A model generated the notes under the pieces. That model was not told where the DNA came from and searched no databases. It saw nothing but the letters and a program-made list of their open reading frames with translations. A stretch of 64,000 nt of DNA from NCBI GenBank assembly GCA_030549495.1, contig JAUIRK010001043.1:682001-746000 (forward strand), given 5' to 3'. Below, piece after piece: positions 24,951-39,200 of this stretch (position 1 is its first letter; every line of letters starts with the position of its first letter). Position numbers and translations under genes: made by a program. This DNA comes from Nectonema munidae. Taxonomy: Eukaryota > Nematomorpha > Nectonematoida > Nectonematidae.

Positions 24951-25064
24951 AATTGCGACCCTTGTATCGAACTAAGAAGAAACTAAGCTTGATGCGGGAT
25001 CGAACCGGATTAGTGATTGCAGACCTTGAGTTATCGAAACTCAGTATCTAACCAACCTTACTTC
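24951..25064 (-). repeat. tRNA-derived SINE, copy 4, with templated insert
   Basis: A - strand relative of the SINE at 20836. Box B (GGTTCGATCCCGC) and the leader (GTTGGTTAGATACTGAG) are present. Between them, 16 extra bases plus adjoining SINE bases make a 21-bp stretch (25007-25027) identical to PIGU coding sequence at 23674-23694. Confidence 0.65.
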
Positions 25065-25998
25065 AGAATAGCTAAGTTTTTTTAAGCTTTGAAAAACAGT
25101 TATAGTTAATTTTTTTGTTTATTAATCTTAGTTATATATGTATGTATGTATTGCCTTATTAAGTTGGTATCTCCTTAACGCAAAGATTGCTTACCCTCAA
25201 CAGCACTACCTCCTTAACACAAAGATTGTTTATCCCTAACATCCTCATTTCCGTTACATCTCATTTTCACTATTTTATCATTTATATATTTGCTTTGAAA
25301 AAGGAGTTTATACTCCGAAACTAGTTAGCAAAAGCAGCAATAAAGTGTCCAGTTTTTACATTTTTTTGTGAAAGTTTCAAAAAAGTTTTACTTTTAAGTT
25401 GCAAATATTTTCTTTTTTAGGTGTTCACTTGTATATTATGAAATATTGCTATATTTCTAGTTGTGTAAACCAGTGTTCCTACTAGGATGAGCAAATATTG
25501 TTCTTTTAAGTTCTTACTTCATTTCATGGTCGTGATATTTCTGTAAGTTTCATATTTAAGATAAATATTCGTATTCATTATATTCATCAAACATATTTTC
25601 ATTGTATATATGTTAGTGAGCAAACGCAAAACACATGAACGAATTTATAAAACGTAAAATTTACAAAACATTCTAAAATAATTAGATGTAATAAAGCAGA
25701 GTTGATTACATAAACAAAAATCTTTTATATATTTTTTGTATACGGTTCGATTTAATATATTTTAAGGCCTTCACCAAGTAAAAAGGTTAAAAAGCGTTGG
25801 CGTGACTCTTGGTTAGAACTAATAACTGAATAATGTGTAATTCACTGGCTCCTTATCTCTCTTTAAACTGAGTTTGGTCATGTTTATTTACAAAATTAAA
25901 TTTAAAAATCTTAATGTCTTGTGGTTTTCCAGTTTGGTCTTATGCAGTCGAATTTCATTGGTTCACACATCCACGTACCCCGAACTCATCATCTAGAG

Positions 25999-26167
25999 CA
26001 GTGAATCTAATTCTTTTAGAAGTGAAAAATATTTTGTGGACCCCTTATTTTTAATTGGACCTTTTTGAAGATTTGGTAGACCCCCCATTTAAAATATTTT
26101 TATATGCACCCTTCTAAAAATATCGTGGGCCCCTGGGTACCCATATGCACCACGTTGGCAAACACTG
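25999..26167. mobile_element. hAT-type MITE, 169 bp
   Basis: The ends are CAGTGAATCTAATTC and, inverted, CAGTGTTTGCCAACG. The interior alternates GTGGACCCC-type blocks typical of small hAT elements. The flanks are ATCTAGAG (25991-25998) and ATCTGGAG (26168-26175), an 8-bp duplication with one change. No coding capacity. Confidence 0.75.
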
Positions 26168-26340
26168 ATCTGGAGAGCAAATTGATTTTTAGTATGGTTG
26201 AATAGAACCTTCAAAATGTAGACGATTTCTGTTCATAGGCCAATCACCATAAATGAACATCTATTGTGAAAAACTAAAATAAAGTTTGAGAAAAAGGCAT
26301 GGAAATCTACTTGGAAAGATACTTGAATATTTACCCCGGG

Positions 26341-26565
26341 ACTCATCATCATCATTCATTCGCTCTCAAAAGGAGCTGGTCTTTGTCCTGGTGAGCCAAG
26401 GTCAACCATGATCTTGTAGCGACTTCTCCATCTTCCTCTCATCTTTGATCTTGAGATTCCTTTTCTTCATGTCCTCTTTAACGGCATCCTCCCATCTTTT
26501 TTTCGGCCTACCTCTCTTCGCTTGTCCAGTGATGCTTTCATTTCGTATCCCCGAGCTATTTTATA
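26341..26565 (-). pseudogene. RTE-like LINE 3' end
   Basis: The - strand reads AKRGRPKKRWEDAVKEDMKK and then RNLKIKDERKMEKSLQD, the typical C-terminal motif (GRPxxRW-D-VKxD) that follows the reverse transcriptase in RTE-type LINEs. It ends in an ATGATGATGATG tail at 26345-26358, as RTE elements do. Only this last 220 bp is present. Confidence 0.65.
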
Positions 26566-27008
26566 GCTTCTTTTTTTTTTTTATGATTTTCTATATGCAA
26601 AATCATTGTGAATGAATTAATTATCTGGAGCTAGGGAAGCTATAGACCACTACTCTCCAATTATAAGGGATAATTTTGGAACAAGATTCACTCAATTGTT
26701 TTCGCTCAAATTTTCTTAATATTGATAACAACTTGATCAAAGTTATACCCCCTCATTCACGAAATGTACAAGAAATACTTAAACTCCAACTCAGTTGAGT
26801 TTTAATTTCAAATTCAGCCTAATATCTCTGAGCAACAATGTTTTCTTTGAACACTTGGATAAAATAATTAAAAATGAATTGCCCCTTTTTACTAAGATTT
26901 CTAATGATACTAGATTTTGCAAAATTTTTATGATGTTTAAAAAATAAAGCAAACTTTGGGCATCTTGGAAATATAAATAAAATAATTTTAGGAGAAAAAA
27001 ATATGTAG

Positions 27009-27014
27009 TTTATT
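27009..27014 (-). terminator. Possible GALK2 poly(A) signal
   Basis: TTTATT on the + strand is AATAAA on the gene's strand, about 210 bp past the stop. Prediction only. Confidence 0.35.
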
Positions 27015-27221
27015 TTTAAAAGGTAATACTAACAAAATAATCATAACTATTGCACAAAATTATTGAAAAAAAACTTTATAAAACAGTAAAAAGTAACAAA
27101 TAAAAAAATAATTCCTGAATATCCTAAACTATTTGAACGTAAAAATATATTTATATAATAATTATTGCATTTCGTGGAGTCCACTCATTCTGGCTTTGGA
27201 GTGCGGTCATCATCATCATCA

Positions 27222-30200
27222 TCACACAGTAAAAATTTGAGCTCCATCCAAAGCATCAGATGAGAAGATCAAGAAATCAAACTCTTTCGAATGCCGCGTG
27301 TAAGACTTCCTAACATCCTCGATGAATTTGTTAACGTTCTTTTTTTGAAGTAAGGAAATGGCACATCCTCCCCATCCTGCTCCAGTCAAACGAGATCCAA
27401 TAGCACTGCACTCTCTAAATGGAAGAAAGAGCTTGATGAAAGATACTTGAATGAAAGTTCATTCACTAAATTTGATTTCAAACAATATACGCACACGTTG
27501 ATTTATGAAACATTTTTTATATAAAATTGAAACGAATTTGAAGATCCCCCCCCCCCCCCCCCCCTGAAATAATCCAATTGAGTCACAAGCATGTCAAATA
27601 AAGCTTACATCTTTGCATATTGAAATTGAAATCTGTAAATTAAATACACTAACCGTATAGCAATACTACTACTGACTTATTTAAAAGACCTAAGTATATG
27701 TAAAGAGTTCATAAATTATTTTATTATTCATGCAATATTCCTTGTCTAAAAGACATAATTCAATCTGGAATGTAGATCTGTAACTTTTTATTTGGACCGT
27801 GGTACATTTCTAGATCGGATGCCCTTCATGATCCGGAATCGAATCCAAGAGCTTTGGAATGAAGCCCCCGAGGTCTAACCACCATGCCGCCCGAATGTAG
27901 GATAAATGAACAGCTACACTGGGAACGAAGTTCAAGCTTTTAAAATATGAATCTTTTTTGTCGAGGGCAGTTATTTCCAAAGTGAGAAGTGCAGCTTTCT
28001 AGAAGAGTAAATCACTTTTATTCTTTGCCTCCTTTTCAAAAATGATGTTTTTATTAAACTTTTTTTTGTGTTTTAACTTGACACAGTTTTTAATCCTCAA
28101 CAACTTCATAAAATGAAGATAAAGACACAAATATAATTGAACGCATTTCATTATCGTGATATTATAGTGCCAATTTTTTAAAATGAAAAACACCATTTCA
28201 AGGCAAATTTAGATCTCTGTTTTACCAGTGTTCAATTGCATTTAAATACAAACACCTTGATTTTTGCCCGGGATGATGCATGCAATTATCTTTTAAGTAA
28301 TGTCCAAGGGAAGGTTAGTTTATTACTTCATTATTTTGCTTAGTTAGTTGATTACTCCTATTAAATTTTGGAGTATTGTTTGTCACACTTTTGTCATGTC
28401 TTTCCGTATTGTTTGTCACACTTTTGACATTTCTTTCCCTATTGTTTGTCACACTTTTGTCATGTCTTTCCGTATCGTTTGTGATACTTTTGTCATGTCT
28501 TTCCGTATTGTTTGTGATACTTTTGTCATGTGCTTCCGTATTGTTTGTGATACTTTTGTCATGTCTTTCCGTATTGTTTGTCACACTTTTGACATTTCTC
28601 CCTATTCACACTTTATCTCCCTTTACTTTTTTTTTTTTTTTTTTTTTTTTTGACAATAACGGCATGATAATATGTACGCGATACGTTTGTAGCAGGACTG
28701 GCGAGCCATTGTCTTCAAACTGGTCGCTCCGATTCCGGCTCCATAGCTTATCAATTTATTTGGCATGTCTGCTACCATGAAAAAACAGGCTAAATGTGTC
28801 TTTCGCAAAATGCTTACTTCTCAATCATTTGATACGAAGCATGACGTTCAACTGAATTTAAAATAATAATAAAAATCACAGGCAATAAAAAACGAAGTGA
28901 AAATTAAACGTAGATCAAAAAAGTTTGATTAGAAAGTTTTGAGAAAAAATTGTCTCTACCAATTCTTCTTTGATTGAAGCTCAAAATGAATAAGATAGGA
29001 AGAGGTGAAAACGATCGCTTCACACTAACGTGAGTTGGGGGCATTGCAGCTACTGCATGTACCGCATTTCGAACTATTTCTTCCGGGTAGTGTGATACAG
29101 CATCTTAGAGATTGAAAGTTAGATGACCTATCTATTTTTGCTATTTAATTCAAAATAAAGGAGAAGTCGAGTTTAAATCTAAAATGCTCTACTTCTGATT
29201 TAGAATTTCTATACTTTCTATCTCAATTCGGCGTGGCCTAGGTTTCTCATTAGATGAACGTTTAAAATGTAATCAACTGCCTTTTTATAATTCAGAGTGA
29301 CGCTTCAACTCATTTATCTATAATATTGGATCATTTACACTTCATTTTAAATCGAGATCATTTAAGATCTTACAAAAGTAAATCAAGAAGTTCAGATGAA
29401 AACAGATTTCCCTAAAAAAAGATGTTCAAAAATTTTCGGCAAAACTGAAGAATATATGTGTGTATATGATTGTTTCCTTGCTATATGGATTAATTTGTTC
29501 GTAAGATATGATTTATTAGTAAAAAAGTCAAATAGCTTTTTACCAACAAATAACTTTTTAAAATCAATTAGTTGTGAATTAGTTCGCTCGTTAATAAGTT
29601 TGTTCATTATTATTTATCTAGTTAACTGAAATAATTAGTTTGTAAATTTGTTAATCAATTTCTTAAAACAATGTATAAATTTTAAGCATTAGTTAGTGTT
29701 AGTTGTTTGTTTTTTAGTTTGCTATTTGGTTTTTCTAAATTAATTTTCATATTCTATTTTTGTTCTATTCGTTAGTTTTATTGATTTTAGTTTGATTGAG
29801 TAAAAATTAGTTTATCAGCCTATTTTTGTTAGTTAATTATTTACATTATATATTAATATAGTTAGTTTTAGGTAGATTTGCTTATTTATTAGTTAAAATT
29901 TGTTAGTTATAGTTAGTCAAATAGTTTGTAAAGTTACTTTTCAAATGTTATGATGTTTGCTAGTTAGATACCATCGATAATAAGCTTGAGCAATTTGATG
30001 TTGAGAGATGCAAAAAAATGGTTAGGAGCCAGAGCCATTAAAATTTCTACTAGTTCCGGGCTTCGATTTTCCAGCACTGGCTAGAAGTAACGAGTACAAA
30101 TCGAGGTATGCTATTTTCGCCTGAGAGAACTTTAACACGCTCCAGTTTTGTTGACGTAATGAGAGTTTGTGTTGAGTAAGTTATTTTTAATGGAACACAC

Positions 30201-33200
30201 ACATTTCGATAAAGGCAGTAACACTAACAAACAAAAGTTTGTATTAATATTGATTAAGCATACATAAATCAATGTCATGATGTTTTGCACGCATATAAAG
30301 TGTACAGCACGTCTATTGTATTTGTACGTCTCTTTTGGCCAAAAATGAGCAGTTCGCAGTATATTCCACATCAACGGATGCCCGAAAAAAATACCTCGAT
30401 AGAATTTAGTTCGGTCAAGTGGCGGTAGATACAAGTTCAATTGTTTAAAAATACAGAATTAACACATATAGCGACTGCTCAATGAAAACTTCACAAACAA
30501 TTGGTTCTTTGCGCAAATTTAGTTATTTCTCATTCACCAAAGAACAGGTGGTGGTTGGTTTCAGGAGTATAGTTGTTTGTTTGTTACCTCATAACGCCAA
30601 CCAAATGATCCAGTTCTAGGCAAGAACACTCGTAAAGCTTTGAACAACTGTCATGACTTTCATTCAGGATCGCTCCCAATTTCGCGTAAACTTCATCCCC
30701 GCCGCCATGCGTAGCGCCATTGGAAGATAGCTTCTGGCAAGCTTCTACGAAATCCAAAACTCTCTTCGCCTCAGAAAACACGTGGAGAGCTCTGTTACGT
30801 AGTTGGAAGCTGTCAACTGTACAAAAGTATGATAAGTAATAGGATAAATCTTTGATCATCGAAGCCTTGGCTTTCATCTTAAATCTTTAGAGGTAGGAAA
30901 TAACAAAAAAAATTTTTAAGAAAATTCAATTGTAGGTTTAAAGTTTGTCGCATAAAAAATAGTATAGTTGGTTTAACCGGTTATCGACCACAAATAAAAT
31001 CGTCTGCATTAATGCTTTTAAATACAAATCTTCTGCTTTGCATTAGATATCGTCTGATTATTCTGGTCGATAACGGGTGAAAGCAAATATCAAAGTATTT
31101 ATTTCAGGTGAAAATCTAAAATTTAACACAACAATTATGAAATTGAGATTTTTTTTGAAGGGCTAATTATAATTTGAGAATATGCTTCTCTTATTTATAA
31201 AAATGACCTATTAAAATTTTGATATTTCACAGCAAGAAATCTTGAGACGGCAAAAACTCCCAAGACACACTCACATAAATGAAATTCAGCCGCACAATTT
31301 TTTTGTTAGGTAATGTATAAATATTTCAATTTAACCCGTTATCGACCAGAATAATCAAACGATATCCAATGTAAAGCAGAAGATTTTTATTAAAAAAGAT
31401 CGTCTGCTTTAGATATATAAAACTCCATCGGAAAATAAAGCAGACTATAAAGAAGCATAAAATGAAGTCTGCTTTAGATATATAAATCTCCATTGGAAAA
31501 TATAGCAAACGTCAGATATAAAATAAAACTATCCCCTAAACTCGTTAACGACCAGATTAATCAGACGATATCTAATGTAAGGCAGACGATTTGTATTAAA
31601 AAAGATCGTCTGCTTTAGATATATAAAACTCCATCGGAAAATAAAGCAGACTATAAAGAAGCATAAAATGAAGTCTGCTTTAGATATATAAATCTCCATC
31701 GGAAAATATAGCAAACGTCAGATATAAAATAAAACTATCCCCTTAACTCGTTAACGACCAGAATAATCAGACGATATCTAATGTAAGGCAGACGATTTGT
31801 ATTAAAAAAGATCGTCTGCTTTAGATATATAAAACTCCATCGGAAAATAAAGCTTTTGTTTATAATAGCAGACGATTCATATTTTTGTAAAGTCGACATA
31901 TGTTGACTGTGGTCGATAACCGGTTAAGGTAAAAATTTTCTAATCTTACATCTGAGCTGAGAGATCACTCATCGTTTAGTATTAAGGATTAGTTTGAACT
32001 CAAAATCGATGCTTTTTCTATATGGAATATGTAGGGCACTTTTAGGAAGAGTTCATTGAATTTAAATGGAATGAAGAATTCCAAATAAAGTTTGTAAAAG
32101 GAAAGAGAGTAGATTCTGAACAAAAGGTTAAGAAACACTGACTAGCAAGAGATGAGACAAAAGCACAGCAAACATGATACTGATTTATGCAACAAACTTT
32201 AAATTTTGCCCTAAAATGTTGAAAATAAGTAGAAGAGAGGGTGGACAAAGCAAGAGTGAGTGATAAAGAAGGCGAACTTTGGCTCAAGGTACTTTCAGCG
32301 CAGGATACCACCTCTTTCAATTCGTTCTCATTTCTTAGAAAAAGAATCTGCATGACATCCGTTTTGCTGTAGGAACCTTTTTTGAAAGTTCTGTGAGTGA
32401 GTTCAAGCGCTGCCTCAAGCGACAAGTTCAAGAGATTTGCCACGTCTCTCAGATTTGTTACACAGGATGCACTTTTATTCGGAGCTGACATGCTATACAA
32501 AATCTAATTGGAAAAAGTGTATGCCACATTCATGTGTAAAACGAAATCCATTAATTCAAAATGTATGACAATCTATTTTTTTATTTCCTACTTTTTGTAT
32601 CATCAAATTCGTTTTGTGCACAAAATAAGTGAATAGTCTCAAGAGATATTTTAAAATTGAAAAAAAAAATAAAAAAAAAATTAACTTTATCAACCCTACT
32701 CGAAAGTTAAAAAAATCATCCTTCAAGATTTAGCGATGTCATAAAAGAGCTGCAAGATTTCTCAACACAATTCCAAATTTTAATGAACCTAATAAGACAC
32801 ATCGAGAAAGCCCCGATAAATTTGTTTAACATTGGAATTTCTATTTTTACCTGCTTACACGGTTACTCTCATTTCAGGTAAAAGAATTGCTTTAAAAATT
32901 GCCGTTGATATTTTCTTACACATTTAAATGGTATCTACGATTTTAAAAAGAGGTATTTAGCCCTAGATGAGGTGTTCCTCAACACAAAGTACGGATTTTT
33001 TCTAATAACACTTTTTTTGCTTCGAATTACCATAAAGATAATAATAATAATCAGAAACGCACACTTATTATTTTTGAGCATTAGATATATCAAAAAACAA
33101 AACTTCCATATTTGAACCAATCAAAATGCCGTATTGTCAAGATTGACAGAAGATAATCTTTCACTGATGTTGGACGCTGGCGAAGAATACTTCAATATTG

Positions 33201-36200
33201 TTATTTGAAGTAGCGACCATTTATCACTAGATGCATGTTGTTAAATTTAAGCTCTTTTAAAGTAAAAATGACGTAAATATTTTTACCTGCTTATAAGGTC
33301 ACTCTTAATTAATTAATTAAGTTGTTTGTGACGTTCGCACCCATCCTTTGGGATATCGTGGCTTGCCCGGAATGCTGAGTCCAGGTCTACCGGGACTTTC
33401 CATCCCACTAAACGCCTACCAGCTCTTGTTACTGCATAGCTATACCTTGTTATATATATTATTTTACAAGAATGTATTTTACAAATATATAAATAGTGAA
33501 CGATACAACCATAACGCGAACGCTTCCAATTTGGAAAACAAACTGAATGTCTAGTGATAGCTTGATTACTAACAAGGTTAGAATCGGGTCGCCAGAGCAC
33601 TACTTAACCGTAAAAACATTTGAATTATTCGGTGGAAGAAAACCAGGATAAAAAACCGGCACCACGGAATGTAGCTAATTCCTAAATAAAAAAATATGAT
33701 TATAAAAGAGAAATGCTACAAAAATAGAAGCATAATATTTGATACATGTTATAGTGGTTAAGAAAGGTATACACAATTTAGGGCATGCTAGGTTAGGAAC
33801 AATCTACCTCTGGAATACCGAATATGCCTAACCTAGCTCGTAACATGAAACTGTTTTGGGACTTATACCTTGTGCCAATCCTAAATTTAAGTAGGCGGAT
33901 CTAGAACTCAGAAAAAACAGAACTATATCGCAGAACGCAGAATTCCCTATTGCTTGGGGGCTATTGTATATGGATAGTCATCTAGGATAACTTTTCTCTT
34001 TTTTTAGCATATACCCCCAAAAACGCTTCAGCCTGGGTTTGTGTGAGCTCCCAAGCTTGGCATAATTGTGGGCAATTGTCTTTAGTTTTTCAATAAACTT
34101 TTTATTTAATTTCTCCAACCTTTTCTGGAACCAGGAAAAGGAGGTCCGGCTATGAGCAATAGTGAAAGGGTTGCCATAAACAGTCCTAAAAAGTTTATAC
34201 ACGAGGTCGTCTATTTTGTTGGTCCAAGTTGAGGGAAGGCATCCCAAAATGGAGTTTCCAAAATCAATTTCGGCATTGTTGGGATTTTAATGACCTTGCC
34301 TACCGCCGTGGAATTGACCCCAAGGTCTTTAAGACATCCATATAGCGCTAGATCCTTCTTCCCCTTCTTTATCTTTTCGCGAGCTTCACGATGAAAACTA
34401 AATCCTGCATCCCAATTGATTCCTAGATATTTTAAGTGACGAACTTGGGGAATATTCCCTATAGTTGGCGGGTTATTTTTAAGACAATTAGGGCCAAAGA
34501 TGATGAACTTGCATTTAGAGTAATTCACCTTAAGGTTGATTAAAGTTAAATTGATTAAGTTGATCTTTATTCTTAATAAAAAAAAATAAATTCTTAAGTT
34601 GATTAAGGTTAAATCCAGTGAAATACCCCCCTAATATGGTATTTACGTCTGTAAGGTGTTTGCAAATACGCGGAAAACGCTTAGCGGAGTAATATACACA
34701 TATGCCGTCTGCGAAACTGATTATCCTAGCATAGATTGACTTATTGAAAGAGTCCCTAATATCAGATATGTAGAAGTTGAACAGAAGAGGGCTTAGAAGT
34801 GAACCTTGGGGGACCCCGCGGCCTAGGCTTATTCTCCTTGAAAATTTGTTATTTATTCTGATCTGGAATGAGCGTCGAGCAAGGAAACTGTAAATTACCT
34901 TGAAGATGCATGATGGCACAAACATGCTACTAAGTTTGAACAGCAAACCCTCATGCCAGACCGTATCAAAAGCCTTCTCCAGGTCGTAAGATATCATCCC
35001 TACGTAGAGGCCATCATTTTAGCTTTTAGCAACATCATGATGCAAGGTAAGCAGAGCATGATTTGTTGATAAACCTTTTTTGAATCCAAACTGTTCTTTT
35101 GGGATTATTGCATGCTCCTTGCACCAAGCATCGAGTACTACAAAAATTAATTTGTCATACACTTTGCTCAGGCAAGGGAGAAGACTGATAGGCGGTAGGT
35201 CATTGGGTTTGCCGCTCTTCTTGCCAGCCTTTGGCACACAAACAGGTATAGCCCTTTTATAGCCGTCTGGGTAAAACCCATCTTTTATAAAAGAGTTATA
35301 TATTGCCAGCAAGACGTCCCTAAACCTAGGGGGAAGATTCTTGATGAATAGATTACTAACTTCATCCCATCCCGCCGCTTTCCTAGCTTTAAGCTTTTTA
35401 ATGATTTGAACCAGGTCCTCTAGGATGAAGTTAGTGTCGTTCCTCGCAAGTAAACGCCTAAAAAACTCAATTTCAGAATTAAAAATTTTTGGACCTGGGT
35501 TAGTCCTATACACATCTTCGTAATAATCAGCAAGCAGCACACATTTATCTTCCGCCTCTATGGCTGTTCGGTTATTCCAAGTGACCGACGTTGGACATTT
35601 GCAGCCAGGCTTCAGCCCTCTAACCAGGTTCCAGAACTTTGAAGAGCCCTGTAGCGGGTTAGAGGATTTTGTGATGCTTGTAAGTAACTTTCCAAAATGT
35701 GGTTTCGCCGAGGTTTTTCCTAATGAGTTTTTGTAATCGATTGATAAGATTCTGTCTCGGCGTCCCTGGTGTGAATGTATTTTCTATAGAGAGCTCGTTT
35801 TTACATGATAAGTAATAGGACATTTTTCGGAATTGGATTTTCGTATTTTCAAACCTCCTTCAAGGGAACTCTGTACCGAGAGAGAATAGATGTTGACAAA
35901 CTCATAAGTTTAGGGGTTTATTAAAGAGGGGGAACATTAGTAGCGACCTAAACCTATCCCAGTTGGCTTGGCTGAAGACCCACCTCTTCACTAAATTTCC
36001 CTTGTCAGCCGTGAATTGTGGACCTAAAGAAACTATGACCAATAAGGGCTTATGGTCAGATAGGAAGCAATCCTGGATAACCACTATTGAGGCTAGAAGT
36101 TGTCTTAGATTAAAAGACATGATTGCAAGGTCTAACACATTCTTATCACGAGTCGGTGTTGGATCTTTAGCGATAAACGCATACGAATCCTCTACCAACT

Positions 36201-39200
36201 TGAGTAAGTCTGTGACAGCCGAGCTATTGGTTTATATGAACAGTCTATGTGGCGAGCGTTTAGGTCACCTAGTAGTAGCACCTTATTGGAGGAGCAAAGA
36301 TATATTTGGATAAATTCGTAGTCCAACAGAGGGTTACTAGACCGGTTGTAACAACCCAACACAAATAAATGTCCAGCTCTAACAAGATCAAGCTTCAGGG
36401 CAATCGAGCCTCCAGAGTCACTTATCGTAAAACTGGAAACCTTTAACCCCTCTCGCACACCCATTGCTAGACCTCGCGAGTGGCTTGTTCCAGAATGCAC
36501 AAATGTCATATATCCGAGGATGCGGATGGAATACTTGGCTTGAGATTTGACATCATTCAGAGAGAAGACGTCTATGTTATTTTCAGTAAGGAGCTCAATT
36601 AGAGCACTACGTTTCTTAGCCAAGCCGTTGATGTTGAAGTGCAAAAATTTGAGCATGACAGATTGGCACTACACTACCCTATTTACTGATACTATAGCAG
36701 GATATCCGCAGCCACTGCGCTCACCATTTCTCCAGCTGTTCTTTGAACAGTGGTGATTTGAACATGGAGAGCGCTATTTTCAAAATGGCGTCCTCAGAGA
36801 AGGATGTCTCATTTACTACCTGTGCCTTGGGTAATACGGAGCTAGTTACTACTTGGGAGTAAGAGGTACTAGCTAATACTCGATTGGATGGAATGTATGG
36901 TGTCGGCCTGTATACCTGAGCAGGCTTTACCTTTGTAGTCTAGGTTTTGCAGTCAAAGGAGGGCACTCTGCATTTTTTTTAAATAAATGATCTATTACCC
37001 GCCTTCCTCTTAATGACGCCCTTAAAAAGATCTGTATATTCGGGCCACATGTGAAAAGGCGTAATCCAATACAGCCCTCTACCCCTCTTCTTGGTAAGCC
37101 AGTGGAGGCATATGTGAAGAATCAAAGTTTATTCTGTAGTTTACATTTTTCAGGAGCAATGCGTTCTAAAATAAAGAAATCATCATACACATTTTCATCA
37201 TTGAGAATGTTCATTTAGAATTTTGCCAACACTTCTCCACATTTATCCTACCCAAGTATTTGAATCTTGAAGTGCTGCATCATTCTAATTGGTATTATTT
37301 GTTATTTCTGTAACAGAAAAATTACTCAGTTACTTATTTACTTTTTTTGTGAAATAAACGTGTTTTAGGTGAAGTTTGCGCATTTAAAGATCGATTTTAA
37401 TAAAAATTAATTTTTTCTTTTAATTCTATACATAACTCTTTTTCTTTTAACGTTCTTAAAAAAGGTCTTTGAAAAATGTGCTTTTTCGGATTTTTCCCAC
37501 CCCTGCAATACACACTTTGTGATATCTTTAGAACAAAAAAAGAGACCAATGGCGAAGCATTTCGAGTTGACTGAACGAATCAGTAAGATGGAAATATGGG
37601 GAAAGGCGGTTTCTTACTTTGGCAGCAATTTTGCACTCAATTACACGAGTATTGTAGAGGTGATTGGCAGCTTTGTTCATACTCACGCCACAATGCGCCA
37701 CGACAAATGCAAGATTGGCAGGCAGCAAGACTGGAAGAAAGGACGCGATTGGCTGAAATGCTATGAGAAGAGCCTATCAAAAGTTTAATTCAAAAAGGAT
37801 TCAATAAATTACATGGCATTAATAATGTGTATGAGAAACAAATTCTAATTTTTTAAAAGTACCAGATATAGATATTTCAAAAATGTTTCTAACCAGTGTT
37901 ACTACTGAATTTTTTTGAAAACTTTTGCACACAATTTTTAATAGATAAAATATGCAAATAGTAATTTTGAATAAATTAAAAAAGAAAATAATCAGAAATT
38001 TTTATACCTTGAAATTACTCTTTACACTTTATACGAGGAAAAGTTAACGCAAAAGTTATGAAGGAAATTCTATTATCTTTTATGAGGAACGGAAGATTTT
38101 TAACAGAGATTAATTACGATTAGGGTACTTTTTAGAATTATATCATATAATATTAATTAAAGGAATTACTGTAAAAGTTTCTTTAATAATACTGATTCAT
38201 TAAAGAAGATGATGTAGTAAAGAAGAAAAGTATTTAAAAAATGCAAAAAATCATTCTTAGACATTAGTGTAGCAGCTTTAAAGATAAAAATCAATATCAA
38301 AAAAAAATTTACTTTTTACAATCAAATTAAAAAATTCCGGTAGCAAATATAATTATAAATTTTAAGTTTGGATCACGGGAAAGAAAGACTAGTGTCTACG
38401 CTTCAATCAAGAAAAGAAATGTTTTGTCATAATACAAGTTTTTTTTCTTTTTTTTGGTTAAAAGTGTTTTTTTTGCAATTTCTTTTTTATACATATTATT
38501 ATATTCAGTTAACTTGATTCCTCCTTTTATTTAATATCATTTCCTATATATATTTAAAAGTGAAACAGTAACACCTATTAACATCTATTTTCAATATTCC
38601 CTTTTGGTAAATGCCTCGTCAATTCTAGTCATTTCATTGTTACGTATATTATATCACTAACTTGAAAAATTCAAAATTGCCACTTACCAATTTTAATTTC
38701 GATATGAGATAGCACCGGTCTGTGGTTTCTTCATCGCACACTGTTGGCATAAATATAGCAAACACTCTTCGTTAAAAAACAGTAAAATCCTATTTTCAAC
38801 TACTTATAACGTAAGCAATGTATTCTGAAAGTCCATAAAAAAAAGCTTTAATTTGGTATATAGCATGATACATTTGGTTGAGAAATGCGAAAGTTATAAG
38901 CGTTTTAATATCTGACTAAAATTTAAGCTTGGAGCACTACAAATAAACTAAGCGTACACTAGCCCGATAAAATAAACCATACAGGCGTGCTAAAGATGTG
39001 GTGAAGCGTATGTGAGATAAGAATTCACTGCGGTAACAAACGCGTAATGCAACATGTATTAATCTTTCTTCGCATAATTATGCTCTAAAATCAATCAATA
39101 ATGTGATTTATTCTTCGCACACTGTCGGTATAAATATAACGAATGCCCTTCGTTAAAAATTAGAAAGGTTGTATCTAAACTAAATAAAAGTAGACTACGA

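Noticed and set aside
28315-28780. Repetitive TNNTERHDKS and CHTFVMSF proteins
   Set aside because: They come from a 33-bp minisatellite in a GALK2 intron; any repeat whose unit is divisible by three looks open.
31326-31714. Two nearly identical short membrane-like proteins on the - strand
   Set aside because: They are frames through the 205-bp units of the expanded MITE, without gene signals.
37519-37788. An 89-residue + strand protein
   Set aside because: It is the opposite strand of GALK2 exon 5, which matches the family closely.
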